Shown: positions 35,371-46,431, counted from the first letter of the stretch. The stretch: DNA of 64,000 bases from Hippopus hippopus (GCA_946811185.2 OX328106.1:10086777-10150776), one strand, 5' to 3'. Numbers and translations are program-made. The notes: generated by a model from the sequence alone, not told the origin.

Positions 35371-35633
35371 TTACAAAGTTTCAGTACAACCTCCATCTTT
35401 TATCCGTGTTTTGAAAAAAACGAAAACAAGAAAAGCTACATTTCAAGCAAACAAGCTCCATGCTTGTCTAGTCACTTTTCGTTGGTCAAGGCGCACAGAA
35501 AGGTTGATACTTTGTCAAAAAATGTATCTCAAAAGAACTGATTAGACTAGATGGAAAGAATCAATGCTCGTTGTATATCTTTCAGTCATCATCCTAGATT
35601 TAGGTTGAGTACTTTGAATACTCGGCTTTGTTA

Positions 35634-35639
35634 AATAAA
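35634..35639 (+). terminator. Candidate Nkx1 polyadenylation signal
   Basis: AATAAA about 1.14 kb after the Nkx1 stop codon. It is in a plausible position for a 3' UTR end, but A- and B-type repeats lie between, and other AT-rich signals occur nearby. Confidence 0.2.
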
Positions 35640-35903
35640 CTGAAGTTAAAATGTGTTAGAACTGATTTAGAGTGATTCGTTAGACTTGGAAATATTCTGA
35701 CAACTTCTGTTTTTCAGCCCAGCTTGCTCCTTTTCCTCCTTAAACGAATGACATTGTAATAATAAGCAAACGTCTTTAAATCGCCAGAAAAGTACAGGAT
35801 GATCAAATGATTTTTCCTGAACGTTTAAACTTTTACGAATCTAACATTTTAGGCAATACAAAACAAGAAATTAGATTTAACATAAAAAAAAAAAAAAAAA
35901 AAA

Positions 35904-35950
35904 GTCGATCAAGGTCAGACTGCACAGAACGTGCCGTCTGATCCTGGAAC
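35904..35950. repeat. B-type short palindrome
   Basis: GATCAAGGTCAGACTGCACA against GTGCCGTCTGATCCTGG, preceded by an A21 run. Confidence 0.7.
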
Positions 35951-35988
35951 TTTATCATCGGCTTTTTCTTAATTTCAGTGGATTGTAC

Positions 35989-36263
35989 ATATGAGCCATA
36001 CTCTGTGAAAAAAGGGGCTAAATGTATCTGCAAAAAGTATCGACCCACGTCAGCTAGCGCAGTCCGCGCAGGCTGACATGATATCGAACTTTTTGCTATA
36101 GGTAAACTTTCTGCATGTCCAAAGACCATGCTACCTCATGATTCGGTCGGTTGTTAGACAAGAAGGATTTTGTGAATCCATAATTTAATATGTGATGACT
36201 TGCTCGGTATAATGCATTATATGGAGATGCGTTAAACTGCCTTTTACCTGGGCATGGCTCATA
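35989..36263. mobile_element. A-type palindromic MITE
   Basis: ATATGAGCCATACTCTGTG start, GGGCATGGCTCATAT end, inner AGCGCAGTCCGCGCAGGCTG. Confidence 0.8.
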
Positions 36264-36476
36264 TTTTTTGAGCTGAAAGGCTGAATGATATTCTTTATCC
36301 AAATGACGAAGATTACCATCGATTTCGAAAATCTTCTAAAATGGTTTTGTTTTCCAGATCTACGAAAGGACAGCTCGGAGCAACAATTATTCTACTCATG
36401 TGAACTTCACTTTATACAGAAGTTCATGTTGGACAGTTCTCATAAAGTAGGAAGATGATTATGATAACTTATTAAA

Positions 36477-36733
36477 TATGATCTGGTAAAAGGGGGGGGG
36501 GGTTGATGCATCTCTGTGATGCTTTAAACCAAGCAAGTCGTAACATTAGTCCTATAAAATCTATTATGTCTATCGATCGATTGGATCATTGGGGTAGAAT
36601 GACCCTTGGATATGCAGAAAATTTACAAATAGCAACAATTTTCGACCCATGTCAGCCTGCGCGGACTGTGCAGGCTGGTATGAATCGATATTTTTGCTGA
36701 TGCATTGAACCCACTTTTCACAGATCATAACTT
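36477..36733. mobile_element. A-type palindromic MITE
   Basis: Opposite orientation; G-run expansion near the left end; end CTTTTCACAGATCATAACTT. Confidence 0.65.
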
Positions 36734-36847
36734 AAATACTTTGTTTATCGATTGTCTTAGTTGTGTTATTGTTATGTGAGATTCCAATAGTGCTAAATTA
36801 AATGGTAAAAAAAATCTCTTTTGTTGTTTGCAATTACAGATACATTA

Positions 36848-37020
36848 GATAGTATTTTACGCCTCTTTTCACATTGTTTTAATCTTATCACGGTAGTTTG
36901 TTTTCGTGTTTCACTTGTACGAAACTCTAGCGCAAAGCCAAGTTCCTTACATAATGGTCGAGCCCAGATTTTGTGGATTACCTATCCAACAACCTTACCA
37001 ATGAGGCCACGTCGACCTTT
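36848..37020 (-). repeat. SINE (D family), diverged
   Basis: TAGTATTTTACGCCTCTTTTC tail (on +) and a remnant tRNA-like head CCAATGAGGCCACG. Confidence 0.45.
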
Positions 37021-37034
37021 TACCAAACAACGCC

Positions 37035-37222
37035 CCTGGGGAAAATGCTCTTTTAATAAATTAAGGGAAAAACATAAAAACTGGTCTATCAGCATTTTCT
37101 CCTTTTCTAACAAGGTTTTCTACAGTTTTGATGACAACTACAATCATTTAAGCAACATTTAGTTTGTTGTCTACCGATGCCTTCCATTTTAACAAAGTTA
37201 AAATTTTGTTGTGCAGTAAAGA
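37035..37222. repeat. C-type MITE, left end lost
   Basis: GGGGAAAATGCTCTTTT and CAGCATTTTCTCCTTTTC centre; right end GTGCAGTAAAGAG. Confidence 0.55.
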
Positions 37223-37374
37223 GCTCAACCAGACTGTGTCAATTTAGACGACGTGTCTTTTAGTTTTAAGATCCATCAAGGGTCCATTGAAAAATCGATT
37301 TTCACTTACAACCGAATTTCAACATATTTCACGAATCAGTCTTATGGAGCTAAGTTACAACTACAATCGGACAG

Positions 37375-37695
37375 CACTATGGGAAAAGGGGGGGGGGGTT
37401 TAATTCATCATCATGCTCTATATCAAGCAATTCTATGAATATGGACCCATCATGCTCTAAAAACTATATGAGTCTCGCTCTGACAAAAGGGGTTCCACTC
37501 ATCTCCGTGATGCGTTGTACCAAGTCATCACATAATTATGGATCCATAAAATCCTTTTTTGTCAAACAACCGGCCGTATCATCAGGTAGAATGGTCCTTT
37601 GACATTCTGGAAATTGACAAAAAACAAAGAGTTTCGATTCAGGCTGATACTTTTTGCAGATGCATTAAACCCCCTTTTCACAGAACATGGCTTAT
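37375..37695. mobile_element. A-type MITE plus adjoining A fragment
   Basis: A ~78 bp left-end fragment (37375-37452) is followed by a fuller copy (37466-37695) with ATATGAGTCTCGCTCTGAC start and CACAGAACATGGCTTAT end. Confidence 0.6.
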
Positions 37696-37745
37696 CAACT
37701 TTCCCTAGCAATGTCTATCAGATTACAATGGCTTTTGTTCGCTGT

Positions 37746-37799
37746 TTAGATCAAGATCAGATTAAACAAGATGCAAAGTAGGGTGTGTTGGATCTTCAT
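37746..37799. repeat. B-type short palindrome
   Basis: TTAGATCAAGATCAGATT left arm good, right arm diverged. Confidence 0.5.
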
Positions 37800-37854
37800 T
37801 GTCCAGTACATCTGTCTTATGAAACATTGTGACAAAAGCACCCTTGAAAATGCG

Positions 37855-37930
37855 ATTTCTGGTAACCAACATTTTCTCCCTTTTCCACGTTTTCTACCCT
37901 ACCAATGACAAATTCTTTCATTTGTTTATG
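37855..37930. repeat. C-type MITE fragment
   Basis: GGTAACCAACATTTTCTCCC to CAAATTCTTTCATTTG. Confidence 0.5.
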
Positions 37931-37954
37931 TATACGGTGTCTACCATTATTAAG

Positions 37955-38210
37955 CCATAGTGCGGCGGCCACTGTACCTATTCATGCTTCCCTGGAGTCT
38001 CTATAACCAGTACTTCGCTTAATATTTCCAAAAAGCTATCGGCTGCTTTCCCACATACACATCGTCGAAACAATCTTCAGCTGTGAGACCAAAATGAATC
38101 CTGTCTCAATGACTACCATCAAGCCTGGTAAAGAGTTTCGACGAATCGGGTCTCGAACCCCATCATTTTTTACCCTATTCATTATCGGCTAAGCTTCCGC
38201 GCTCGGCTCG
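37955..38210 (-). mobile_element. SINE (D family)
   Basis: GCGGCGGCCACTGTACCTA, CATCGTCGAAACAATCTTCA body; tRNA-like head with GGGTCTCGAACCC and TTATCGGCTAAGCTTC. Confidence 0.65.
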
Positions 38211-38278
38211 ACACACAAAAATAGAAAAACCCTTATCTCTTCCTTTACCATAGATGACACAAGAAACTTTTGCGGACA

Positions 38279-38333
38279 CTGTAGAGCGAGATCAGACTGC
38301 TTCGAACGTGGAGTCCGATTTGTGATCAACACT
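38279..38333. repeat. B-type short palindrome
   Basis: Diverged (GAGCGAGATCAGACTGCTTC). Confidence 0.6.
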
Positions 38334-38407
38334 GTCCACTACTTTTTTTTTTTACTTATGATAAGAGTGTCCCGTGATCTTGCAGTAGAACTGTAATTGT
38401 AACGAAA

Positions 38408-38598
38408 CTTACCTTTTACCAAACATTCCTGAGTTTTAACGATTTTGAAGAAGGCTTGTAACCAGCATTTTCTCCTTTTCCCGCAATGTTTTCTCCCCTT
38501 TCAAAGACAGAAGCAATCATTTGAGTTTCAAGTAATTTGTCGTCTGCAAATGTTTTCACGTTGGTCAAGTGCAAATTTTTAAGATTCAGTAAAGAATT
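38408..38598. mobile_element. C-type MITE with internal deletion
   Basis: TACCTTTTACCAAACATTCC start; one arm of the central palindrome is missing; right end TTCAGTAAAGAATTC. Confidence 0.6.
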
Positions 38599-38614
38599 CA
38601 AAATGTGTAATCTA

Positions 38615-38862
38615 TACATACTCTGTGATAAGGGGATTTAATGCATAGATCTGCAAAAGGTATCGACCCAGGTCAGCCTGTATCTTCGCGCAGCCTGACC
38701 TGGGTCGATACTTTTTGCTATTTGTAAATTTTCTGAAAGTCCAAGTGTACCTCACTCAGTCGGTTGTTGGACGAAATGAATTTTATGGATCCATAATTAT
38801 GTGACTGCTTGGTATAATGATTGTCGGAGTCTCATTGAAACCCTTTTCCTAGAGCATTGCTC
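38615..38862. mobile_element. A-type palindromic MITE
   Basis: ATACTCTGTGATAAGGGG start; GACCCAGGTCAGCCTG against CAGCCTGACCTGGGTC; end CTAGAGCATTGCTCAG. Confidence 0.7.
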
Positions 38863-38889
38863 AGTTTTTTGGTAGTAAAAAGAAGTACC

Positions 38890-39157
38890 AGTATATCAGG
38901 GGCCGAGGCCAGTGGCATACAGGACTAGAAACCAGGGGGAGGGGGGGGGGTCGATAATTCGAATTCCCAACACGGAACATTCTTTCGAGGAGTGATGATA
39001 GTCATTGCGACAGGATACACTCCTCTTTCATCGCTGTCCATTGTTTCGACAATGGTTATGTCGGAAAGCAGCCAGTCGCTTTCGAAGAATATTGTGCTAA
39101 ATGCTAGTAATAGAAACTTAAAATGAGAACATGGATAGGTGTACAGCCCAGCACGAT
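38890..39157 (+). mobile_element. SINE (D family), opposite orientation
   Basis: GGCCGAGGCCAGTGGCATAC tRNA-like head with AATTCGAATTCCC, body GATAGTCATTGCGACAGG, ends just before the left mariner repeat. Confidence 0.6.
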
Positions 39158-39158
39158 A

Positions 39159-39195
39159 TACGAGGGGTGATCAGAAAGAACGTGGACCAGTGCCT
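39159..39195 (+). repeat. Partner mariner terminal inverted repeat
   Basis: TACGAGGGGTGATCAGAAAG, continuing GAACGTGGACCAGTG, in opposite orientation to 45863-45897. If both belong to one element, about 6.7 kb now separates ends that are normally ~1.3 kb apart, consistent with insertion of the LINE and a MITE. It could instead be a separate non-autonomous copy, since 39200-40010 shows no clear mariner C-terminus. Confidence 0.65.
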
Positions 39196-39197
39196 GT

Positions 39198-40039
39198 ATT
39201 GGAATAGTGTTATAAATCAAAGCGTTGAGAACACTGAAGTGGTATTTGTCAAGGAAGCCATTGTGTGGAATTAATAATCTGAAAGAAAAGGAGAAATATT
39301 ATTCAAATATTGGCTTGAAATTCAACCTACTAAGCAAATAAATACTTTTTTTTGTTGAAGGGAGAGTACTCATGACAAAGTTAGGATTATTTGTATATTG
39401 GTGGTCTCCCTTTGATCATTAGGAGGAGTCAGGAGTAACGTCCCTTGACAGTAGGATGCATGATGGATAGAGAGAGAAACCATGTGAATATATCAAATAA
39501 AATTAAGTTTGTAACTGAAATCTATGATTTTGAAATATATTTGGCCGTTAACATTGAATTCCCAACATTACAATCAATTATTTCGATCTATAAATATTCA
39601 TGCCCAATCAAATGGAGTAGCACGCAATCATGGGACGAACAGGCCATGGGACAAACTGGTTTTGGAACGAAAAAGCCCAGGACCAAGCGATCAGTCGACA
39701 AATTTTGTATATATCATTGCGCCAACAGAAGGCTATTAGAGCGAAGCTATTTTCAATCAAGAATTAGTATTTCCATGATCGATGGCCTCGCCCAGTGTAT
39801 TTTAACATGCCATTTCCAATTACATATCTGAGTGCTATCGGAAAACTCATTTGTCTGAGAAAAATTGAGTTTAATATGGTTTATTTCCTTCGGCTTCGCA
39901 CAAACTACGATACATGGTCTTCAAAATTCAATATTGAACTCATAGTGGTATTGTCTTCGACAAATACCACAAAAACAACTTGGAATGTCTACTTTTTTTT
40001 GTAAATAACCACATCGAATTCTGTGCACTAATTTATTCT
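39198..40039. other. Unassigned stretch inside the mariner/LINE nest
   Basis: About 840 bp between the left mariner repeat and the LINE leader. A + strand frame of 128 codons (39445-39831) shows no recognised domain, and no clear mariner C-terminal coding is visible on the - strand. It could be diverged mariner, LINE 5' sequence or a further insertion. Confidence 0.35.
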
Positions 40040-40626
40040 TGATTCCCATGCGCGAAACAATTGCGCGAGCGTGTCACGTGACATTACTCTAAAGGACCCA
40101 GTCGTGGTGATTAGTTCCTCTCTGCTCTCGTAGTGCGTCCACATAGAGAATCTTTTAAATCAGGAACCAGCCAAAGGTCACAAGGAGTCAGGACTGAATT
40201 ATAAGGAGGTTTGGCTAGTGTTTCTGTTTTTAGTTTTTGCAGAGTTTTCTGTACAAGTATGGTTTGTGAGCTAGGGCATTATCTTGGTGTACAGTGACGT
40301 CAAGTCGCAGGACTTCTGGCTGCTTTTTTCGTTATTTTTGTTTCCTTGATACCTTTTCTTCTTGTGATTGTGCAGAGTGTCAGCTTATTCATGACAGATA
40401 TATATATATCTGTGGGTTGAAATCAGAGTTTACTTGTTCAACGTATTGGAATGTTTTGGACAAATGTCGTGCTTTTGCATATTTCTTTATTTACTGAATG
40501 GTATAACTTGAAAAATATTGTATAGAAATCGCTAAGCCGACATATCGTCCAAATTTTCCTTTTTGTATTATAATAAGTCTGACATTTCTTTATGCAGTAC
40601 ATTTATCTCCCCTGTATCTTTTTTCT

Positions 40627-40875
40627 GTGCAGTGGAATTTTAGACACTCATCCACCATGTTTCGGTTAATTGAATTTCATAACAAACGAAGAATATTGCT
40701 CAATCAGAAACATTCTCAAAATGTTGCATTTTCTCTTTCCCTTTTGAGGAATTTTGTATTTCTGGATATTGCATACATTTTAACTGTGTTAATATCTTTG
40801 CTATATTTGTCTGGTGATGTCCATCTAAATCCTGGTCCTCATTCAGATACTTCATCAACCTCTTTGTACCAGTGA
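40627..40875 (+). CDS. LINE N-terminal leader with 2A-like motif
   Basis: An 82-residue open frame. It has a basic start, then a hydrophobic stretch (about residues 45-63, DIAYILTVLISLLYL) running into SGDVHLNPGP at about residues 64-73. That matches the C-terminal consensus of 2A translational-recoding peptides (D-V/I-E-x-NPGP), except His replaces the usual Glu. 2A-like leaders are known in APE-type LINEs of sea urchins and molluscs, some doubling as signal sequences. The frame ends at a TGA at 40873, but the +1 frame is open from about 40871 into the endonuclease, so a single indel near 40860-40872 explains the break. Confidence 0.7.
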   Translation: MQWNFRHSSTMFRLIEFHNKRRILLNQKHSQNVAFSLSLLRNFVFLDIAYILTVLISLLYLSGDVHLNPGPHSDTSSTSLYQ

Positions 40876-42508
40876 CCTTTACAGTTTCCTGAATCTCCCG
40901 AATCATCTGTCTATAGTTCATTATAATGTGCAAAGTATTTCCAATAAGTTGGATATTTTGATTTCGGAGTTCTCTTACTTCGACATACTGCCCTTTACAG
41001 AAACGTGGTTACATAGTAATGTTGCATCAAATGATCTTCTTTTCTCAAATTTTCATCCACCAGAACGTAAAGATAGAGACGGGGACAGGTACGGTGGTGT
41101 GATTCTATACGTTAAAGATAACATTGTGTATAAACGTAGACTTGACTTGGAACCAAATAGTTTAGAATGTATTTGGGTTGAGATAAAACTTAGTAAAAGT
41201 AGAAATGTTTTATATGGTGTCTTTTATCGACCACCTAATTCATCTGCGATGTATACCTCTTTACTTGAGGACTCTATCGGTCTCGCGGTCGATACGAATA
41301 TCACCGACATTATTATAATGGGTGATTTCAACCTAAACACAATGGACCAGTCTCATTATAGAAAAATTTATACTATCTGCAAACATTTCAATCTCACTCA
41401 GTGTATTGAGGAACCTACACATTTCACTGAAAATTCAATGTCAGTAATTGACCTTCTTTTTGTGAAAAATAGAGAATCTATTCTAACTTCAGGAGTGGGG
41501 GAGCCATGCCTGAATTTGAACGTTCGTTATCATTGTCCTATTTTTGGTGTTTTCAACTTCTTAAAACCAAAATATAACTCATATAAACGCAAAATCTGGA
41601 AGTATGAAAACGGTGATTATTGTAAGCTTAGAAGTAGTTTATCAGAAGTTGATTGGAATTCTGTTTATAATGACGATCTGGACATATACACACAAAATAT
41701 TTCGAACATCTTAATTGAAAAGGCATCCCAATCAATTCCAAATAAAACGGTCACCATAAAACCGCATGACTCGCCTTGGATAACATCGGAAATAAAAAGA
41801 AAAATTCGCAGGAGAAAAAGATACTACAAGAAAGCAAAGAAAACCAACTCTGACCAGCATTGGTTGAAGTTTAGACGTTTAAGGAATGAAGTGATTTCAA
41901 GTATTCGACTTGCAAAAAATGACTATTTTAACAATATGGCACTTAAATTAAGATCTGGCAATCTAGGTTCACGTGACTGGTGGAAAATCCTTAAGTCGTT
42001 TATAAGTCCGACCGCTAGTTCAGGGTCAACACTGCCGCCTATTTTTGACTCTGCTGGTGACAGATTTGCAGTAGATGATTATGAAAAGGCAAATGTTTTG
42101 AATTCGTTCTTCTGCAGTCAGTCAGAGATTGGCGATTCTTTAAACACTCTTCCCCGTGACCATCCGCAATTTTTCGGTGAAAAAATCAATAATATTACCA
42201 CAACGCCCCAAGAGGTTTTCGATGTATTGCAAACTCTTCGTATCGCAAAGGCATCTGGTCCAGACGGCATCAATAACAAAATATTGGTAGAATCAGCGTT
42301 TCAAATTTCATCTCCTCTTTCTCGATTATATAATCTATGTCTTGATAAGTGTGTTCTTCCATCTGCTTGGAAATTATCCCTTGTGTGTCCTATCTTTAAA
42401 AGTGGTGATCGTTCTATACCATCTAATTATAGACCTGTATCGCTTTTAAACACGATGGAGAAGGTTCTAGAAAAATTATATACAAACATATATTCAACCT
42501 CTTACTAA
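40871..42508 (+). pseudogene. LINE ORF2 part 1: endonuclease and RT N-terminus
   Basis: Open frame beginning without a required ATG (the first listed residue at 40928 is a GTG read in frame). The endonuclease/exonuclease/phosphatase domain has VHYNVQS, FTETWL, GVFYRPP, IIMGDFNLN and an RYHCP segment near the end. The RT N-terminus has AKASGPDGI, PSAWKLSLVCPIFKSGD and NYRPVSLLNTMEKVLEK. The last ~12 residues before the stop at 42506 are out of register with the family; the neighbouring frame reads a more LINE-like KHIFNLLLRNN, suggesting two nearby compensating indels at about 42476 and 42512. This copy is therefore probably dead. Confidence 0.85.
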
Positions 42509-44053
42509 GAAATAACTTTTTCACGCCAGTCTGGATTCCTTCCTGGGGATTCAACAGTCAACCAGTTGACTTATTTGTATAATAGGATTTGTAGTGCTTT
42601 GGATAATGGCCGTGAAATAAGGATGGTATTTTTTGATATTAGTAAGGCATTTGACAAGGTGTGGCACAAAGGTCTCATTTTTAAATTACATGCTGCAGGT
42701 ATAGATGGTAAAGTTTTATCTTTCCTACGGGATTATCTGTCTAACAGAACTCAGAAAGTGGTTCTTCCTGGAGGATCTTCTAATTTATTATCTGTACGAG
42801 CTGGAGTTCCACAGGGGTCAGTATTAGGTCCATTGATGTTTTTGGTTTACATAAATGATATTGTAGACGACCTTGAATCCGTAATCAATTTGTTTGCTGA
42901 CGATACAAGTCTTTCCATAGAAATCGATACTCCAGATATATCCGGAGCTATTCTACAGTCGGACATTGAAAAAATTAGCAACTGGGCGGATAGATGGTTG
43001 GTTAAGTTTAATCCCTCGAAATCGAAATCACTGTTAATATCTCGTAAACGTAACAAACCTGATCACCCAGTCCTTACTATGTCAAATATTGCTATTCCGT
43101 CGGTCCAGTTTCATAAACACCTCGGTATCTGTCTATCTTGTGATGGATCCTGGGACCATCAAATTCAATCTATTGTTGAGAAGGCATGGAAAAGAATAGG
43201 TGTTTTACGCCGTTTAAAATTTCTGCTTGATCGCCTCTCTCTGCAGACTATATACTTTTCATTCATCAGACCTATTCTTGAATATGGAGATACCGTTTGG
43301 GACAATATGCATGAATACCATAAGGAAGAACTCGATAAGATCCAAAATGAGGCAGCCAGGATAGTAACAGGATGTACAAAACTGGTGTCTCTTTCAGACC
43401 TTTCTAGAGAATCTGGCTGGGAGACATTAATAGAACGCAGAAACAAACACAAACTCATTCTTTTTTTCAAAATGGTTAATGGTCTAGTTCCAAACTACCT
43501 ATGCTCTCTTGTTCCGTCCACTATTGGAAGTAACACAACGTACAATCTCCGTAATTCTAATGACTTGGCAAACATAGTATGTAGAACTAGCCTTTATATG
43601 AATTCTTTTCTGCCATCAGCTGTAAACGCATGGAACTCTTTGCCACAAGCTCCAAGAGAAACTGACTCTCTCTCATCGTTTAAACGTTTGCTGAACATAG
43701 ACAAACCCACTCCTTTTAAACTGTATTTTTATGGGGAAAGAAAAATGCAAATTATTCATACTCGACTTAGAAATAATTGTAGCGATCTAAAACAACATCT
43801 CTTCTGGAAAAATATTGTGGCTTCTCCTCTTTGTCGTTGCGGGGAAGTTGAATCTAATACACACTATTTCTTTGAATGCAGATTTTATCATAACATTAGA
43901 ACAACACTCAGACAACATATTAGCGCAAAATCTGCTTTTAATATTGATACTGTTCTTTTTGGAGACACTGAACTCTCCCTTGTCGAAAACGAACAGATCT
44001 TCCATGCGGTTCATAATTACATTGGTAAAAGCAAGAGATTCTCTTACTCTTAA
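42509..44053 (+). pseudogene. LINE ORF2 part 2: RT core and Cys/His knuckle
   Basis: Continuation in the same frame after the stop at 42506-42508; the first Met is at 42566 but homology starts upstream (SRQSGFLPGDST). RT motifs are FFDISKAFDKVWH, GVPQGSVLGPLMFLVYIND and catalytic FADD (about 42892-42903), so the active site is intact. The thumb/C-terminal region (FIRPILEYGDTVWDN, NEAARIVTG) is followed by a zinc-knuckle-like C-x-C...H-x4-C segment at about 43832-43880. The frame ends at 44053 with the family-typical NYIGKSKRF. The protein copies element RNA at a nicked target site by target-primed reverse transcription. Confidence 0.88.
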
Positions 44054-44421
44054 TCCACTCAAAGGTTAGATCCTTTGCTCCTCTTTTCTGACAATGTACT
44101 GTCGCGAACATATATACAAGTATAACTTTGTATCTTTTGTTGCCGCTCTGCTCAATCACTCAATCACGAATCACATTTCCTTTTTTCTTTTTACTTTTTC
44201 AGATAATGAAGCCTTTTTGTTCTTTACAATCATTACTATCTGTTTTTTGTGATAATCTTTTCTCTTCTTGATATTATTTGATATTATTGGCGTATCACGT
44301 GATTCAACTTGGGGAGAGGAACTATATAAGCAACATGCTTTCGTTCCGATCCTTTTCACATTTATTTCTTGTATTGTATATGTAAATGTCAATGTATATT
44401 GAATAAAATATGTTTAAATTT
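44054..44421 (+). other. LINE 3' UTR
   Basis: About 370 bp of non-coding sequence after the ORF2 stop, ending in an AATAAA-containing AT-rich tail. The - strand sequence resuming just after it reads as mariner transposase. Confidence 0.55.
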
Positions 44422-44424
44422 TAT

Positions 44425-45705
44425 GATGTTTGTGAAACTTCTTTGAATGATGTGGGCATAAAACTCAGCATTGATTGTTGTATATATACACTAAACAAAA
44501 CCTCTAAACGGCCACTTTTAAGCCGGAATTCCCCGTGGACCTCTTCTGGCATCCGCTGTCCAGAAAAGAGACATTTCATTTAGTTTGGTGTTTTGGAGAA
44601 TAATTGACCAATGTAAAAGCATACTCCAGCCTAAGTTTGAAAAGAATTTGTTGACTTGTTCTATTGAAATGAAGTTATTTAACATTCATTCACTTAACAT
44701 TGAAAATTGAAAAATCATTTTTTTTTTTGAAAACTTCACACTCCTTCTCTCGGTTTATATTTTTGTGCAGAAAATAGTTTTCATGTTTTTCCTTACTGCT
44801 GACAAAATTTCAGTAATGTATGCTTATCTTATTGACCTGGTTTGTCCGATAGACACCACGCATGCGCAAACCACGTGATTTCCCTTATTTTTGAAAAAGA
44901 GATGCCTTTTATAGGCAAAATCGAGAATCTTTTCATTACAATACCATGTCTAACGTCCAGACATATGTTATAAGTTGTTTTTATTTACTTGACTATTACT
45001 TGGTCAAATTTACAGGAGAAACGAAAGTGGCCGATTAGAAGTTTTGCTTAGAGTAGATACAACATGAGTTAGAAGAAAAAAGGAGATAGAAAGATATGAT
45101 GCACATAACTTTACCGACCGACTTAGAAAGTTTGGTTTTAATGGCGGAAGGTTATGTTAAATGTTTCTCTACACTGCTTTGTTGTTTAGTTTCAGTCTCA
45201 TTAAAGTGCACCTATGTTTCATTGCATGTTACAATACGATCAGTAAAGTTTGACCTCTCTACCCTGATGAGTTCTGAAATTTCTTAACAGACTTCGACCC
45301 TAACCCCCATTGGCTCGGGCATCAATAGTCGAGGTACCCACCTTGTGCGAACACGCGACATTCCAAGATTGTTAGTCAAGATCTCCTTGGCACTTTTATA
45401 TGAAATGCTAAATATTTCAGTTATTTTCCTCACAGTATCTCGGCGATCTTGATTTACATGCTGCTCTCCATCCGTGATGATTTTGTCTATGACTGATGTT
45501 GATGGAAGGCCAGATTTAGGGTCATCTTTAACAGTATCTCACTCATGTCTAAACCGGTCCGATCCATTTTACGAATATCAGATTTCTTGAGTGCAGAGTC
45601 CCCTTAATCTTTTTCTAAATCGGTTTAGATTTCTGATGAATACTTTCCGAGTTTGAGGTAAAACTTTATGACTGCTCTCGGCTCAAATAAAATGTCGTCC
45701 GACAT
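44425..45705 (-). pseudogene. Mariner-type transposase, decayed and interrupted
   Basis: On the - strand from an ATG at 45705-45703 the codons follow a mariner transposase: AVIKFYLKLGK, then GDSALKKS, then DDPKSGLPST, then ISYKSAKEILT and RWVPRLL, then DRIVTCNET followed by a stop where the family has Trp (GDETW). Reading resumes at LSKSVGKVM, is interrupted by a 565 bp MITE (44489-45053), and continues as INAEFYAHIIQRSF up to the LINE 3' end. Several in-frame stops and shifts are present. The C-terminal third with the last catalytic Asp is not visible and was probably separated or lost when the LINE inserted. The family call is good; the element is clearly dead. Confidence 0.8.
44489..45053. 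mobile_element. G-type TIR MITE, copy 2 (565 bp)
   Basis: Flanked by TA (44487-44488, 45054-45055). Ends are CACTAAACAAAACCTC and, inverted, CTCTAAGCAAAACTTC. No coding capacity. It interrupts the mariner transposase pseudogene and matches copy 1 at 22964-23511 through most of its length. Confidence 0.85.
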
Positions 45706-45862
45706 TTTGGACCACTAATACAGTATATGACGTCATTAAAATAACGTCACACTTTATTTACTTGAATAAGATAACGTTTAAAAGCTTAAGTCGGTTACCA
45801 TATAATTAATGCCCATCTGTGCAATTTTTCGTAATCCTACGTGAAGTAATTTTCAAAATAAC

Positions 45863-45897
45863 GAGGTGGTCCACGATCTTTATGATCACCCCCCGTA
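45863..45897 (-). repeat. Mariner 5' terminal inverted repeat
   Basis: Reads on the - strand as TACGGGGGGTGATCATAAAG, continuing to GATCGTGGACCACC. It lies ~160 bp upstream of the transposase start, the usual distance. It pairs with a similar inverted copy at 39159-39195. Confidence 0.75.
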
Positions 45898-45920
45898 ACT
45901 GAACTAATAATAATAACACG

Positions 45921-45955
45921 TTTCGTGTAGTCTGATCTTGATCTATACCGTCAAC
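45921..45955. repeat. B-type half palindrome
   Basis: Right arm only: GTGTAGTCTGATCTTGATCT, followed by an A-type end fragment at about 45978-46005. Confidence 0.55.
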
Positions 45956-46107
45956 AAAAGTGACTGTTTTCTCCTATGATGCATTAAACCCCCGATTCAC
46001 AAAGTATGTTTAAAACATTTGCATAATTTTACTGATTTATATATAAGATCTATATTCATTTTACTCATTTATATAATATTTTATTGGCTTGACTAAACAA
46101 GAGGATA

Positions 46108-46164
46108 GGTATAGATCAAAGATCAGACTGCACGTTCTGTACAGTCTGATCTCAATCTATACCG
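46108..46164. repeat. B-type short palindrome
   Basis: AAGATCAGACTGCACGTTCT against ACAGTCTGATCTCAATC. Confidence 0.8.
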
Positions 46165-46431
46165 TCCGCAAAAGTCCCTGTTTTCTCCTATGGCCCTGAA
46201 AAATTAAAGAGTCTGTCTCGGTTGTGTGGGAAACTGTTTAAAAGATATTTATTTCAAGCAGTTTTAATGATTTGATTTCTTTTCATGTATTTAATTTACT
46301 AGAGTGGGTTATTTCACGTTTATTGATCACCTACTTGAGGTCTAATCTTATTAGCAGGAAAGGCCCCGAGCTGTTGTTATATAGCAAGTAACCGCCGAAA
46401 CATAGGAAATATTTCCATTCTTTCTATTTTA

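Larger units (their letters stand above)
40040..44421 (+). mobile_element. APE-type non-LTR retrotransposon (LINE), near full length
   Basis: LINE encoding a short leader with a 2A-like motif, an apurinic-type endonuclease, a reverse transcriptase and a C-terminal Cys/His knuckle. The layout fits the Jockey/CR1/L2 group. The 5' limit is uncertain (the GC-richer leader starts about 40040). The 3' limit is placed where mariner-like coding sequence resumes on the opposite strand just after an AATAAA-containing end (44402-44421). Confidence 0.8.

Noticed and set aside
39445..39831. 128-codon + strand frame as a host gene
   Set aside because: No recognised domain, no splice or promoter context, and it sits inside the mariner/LINE nest.
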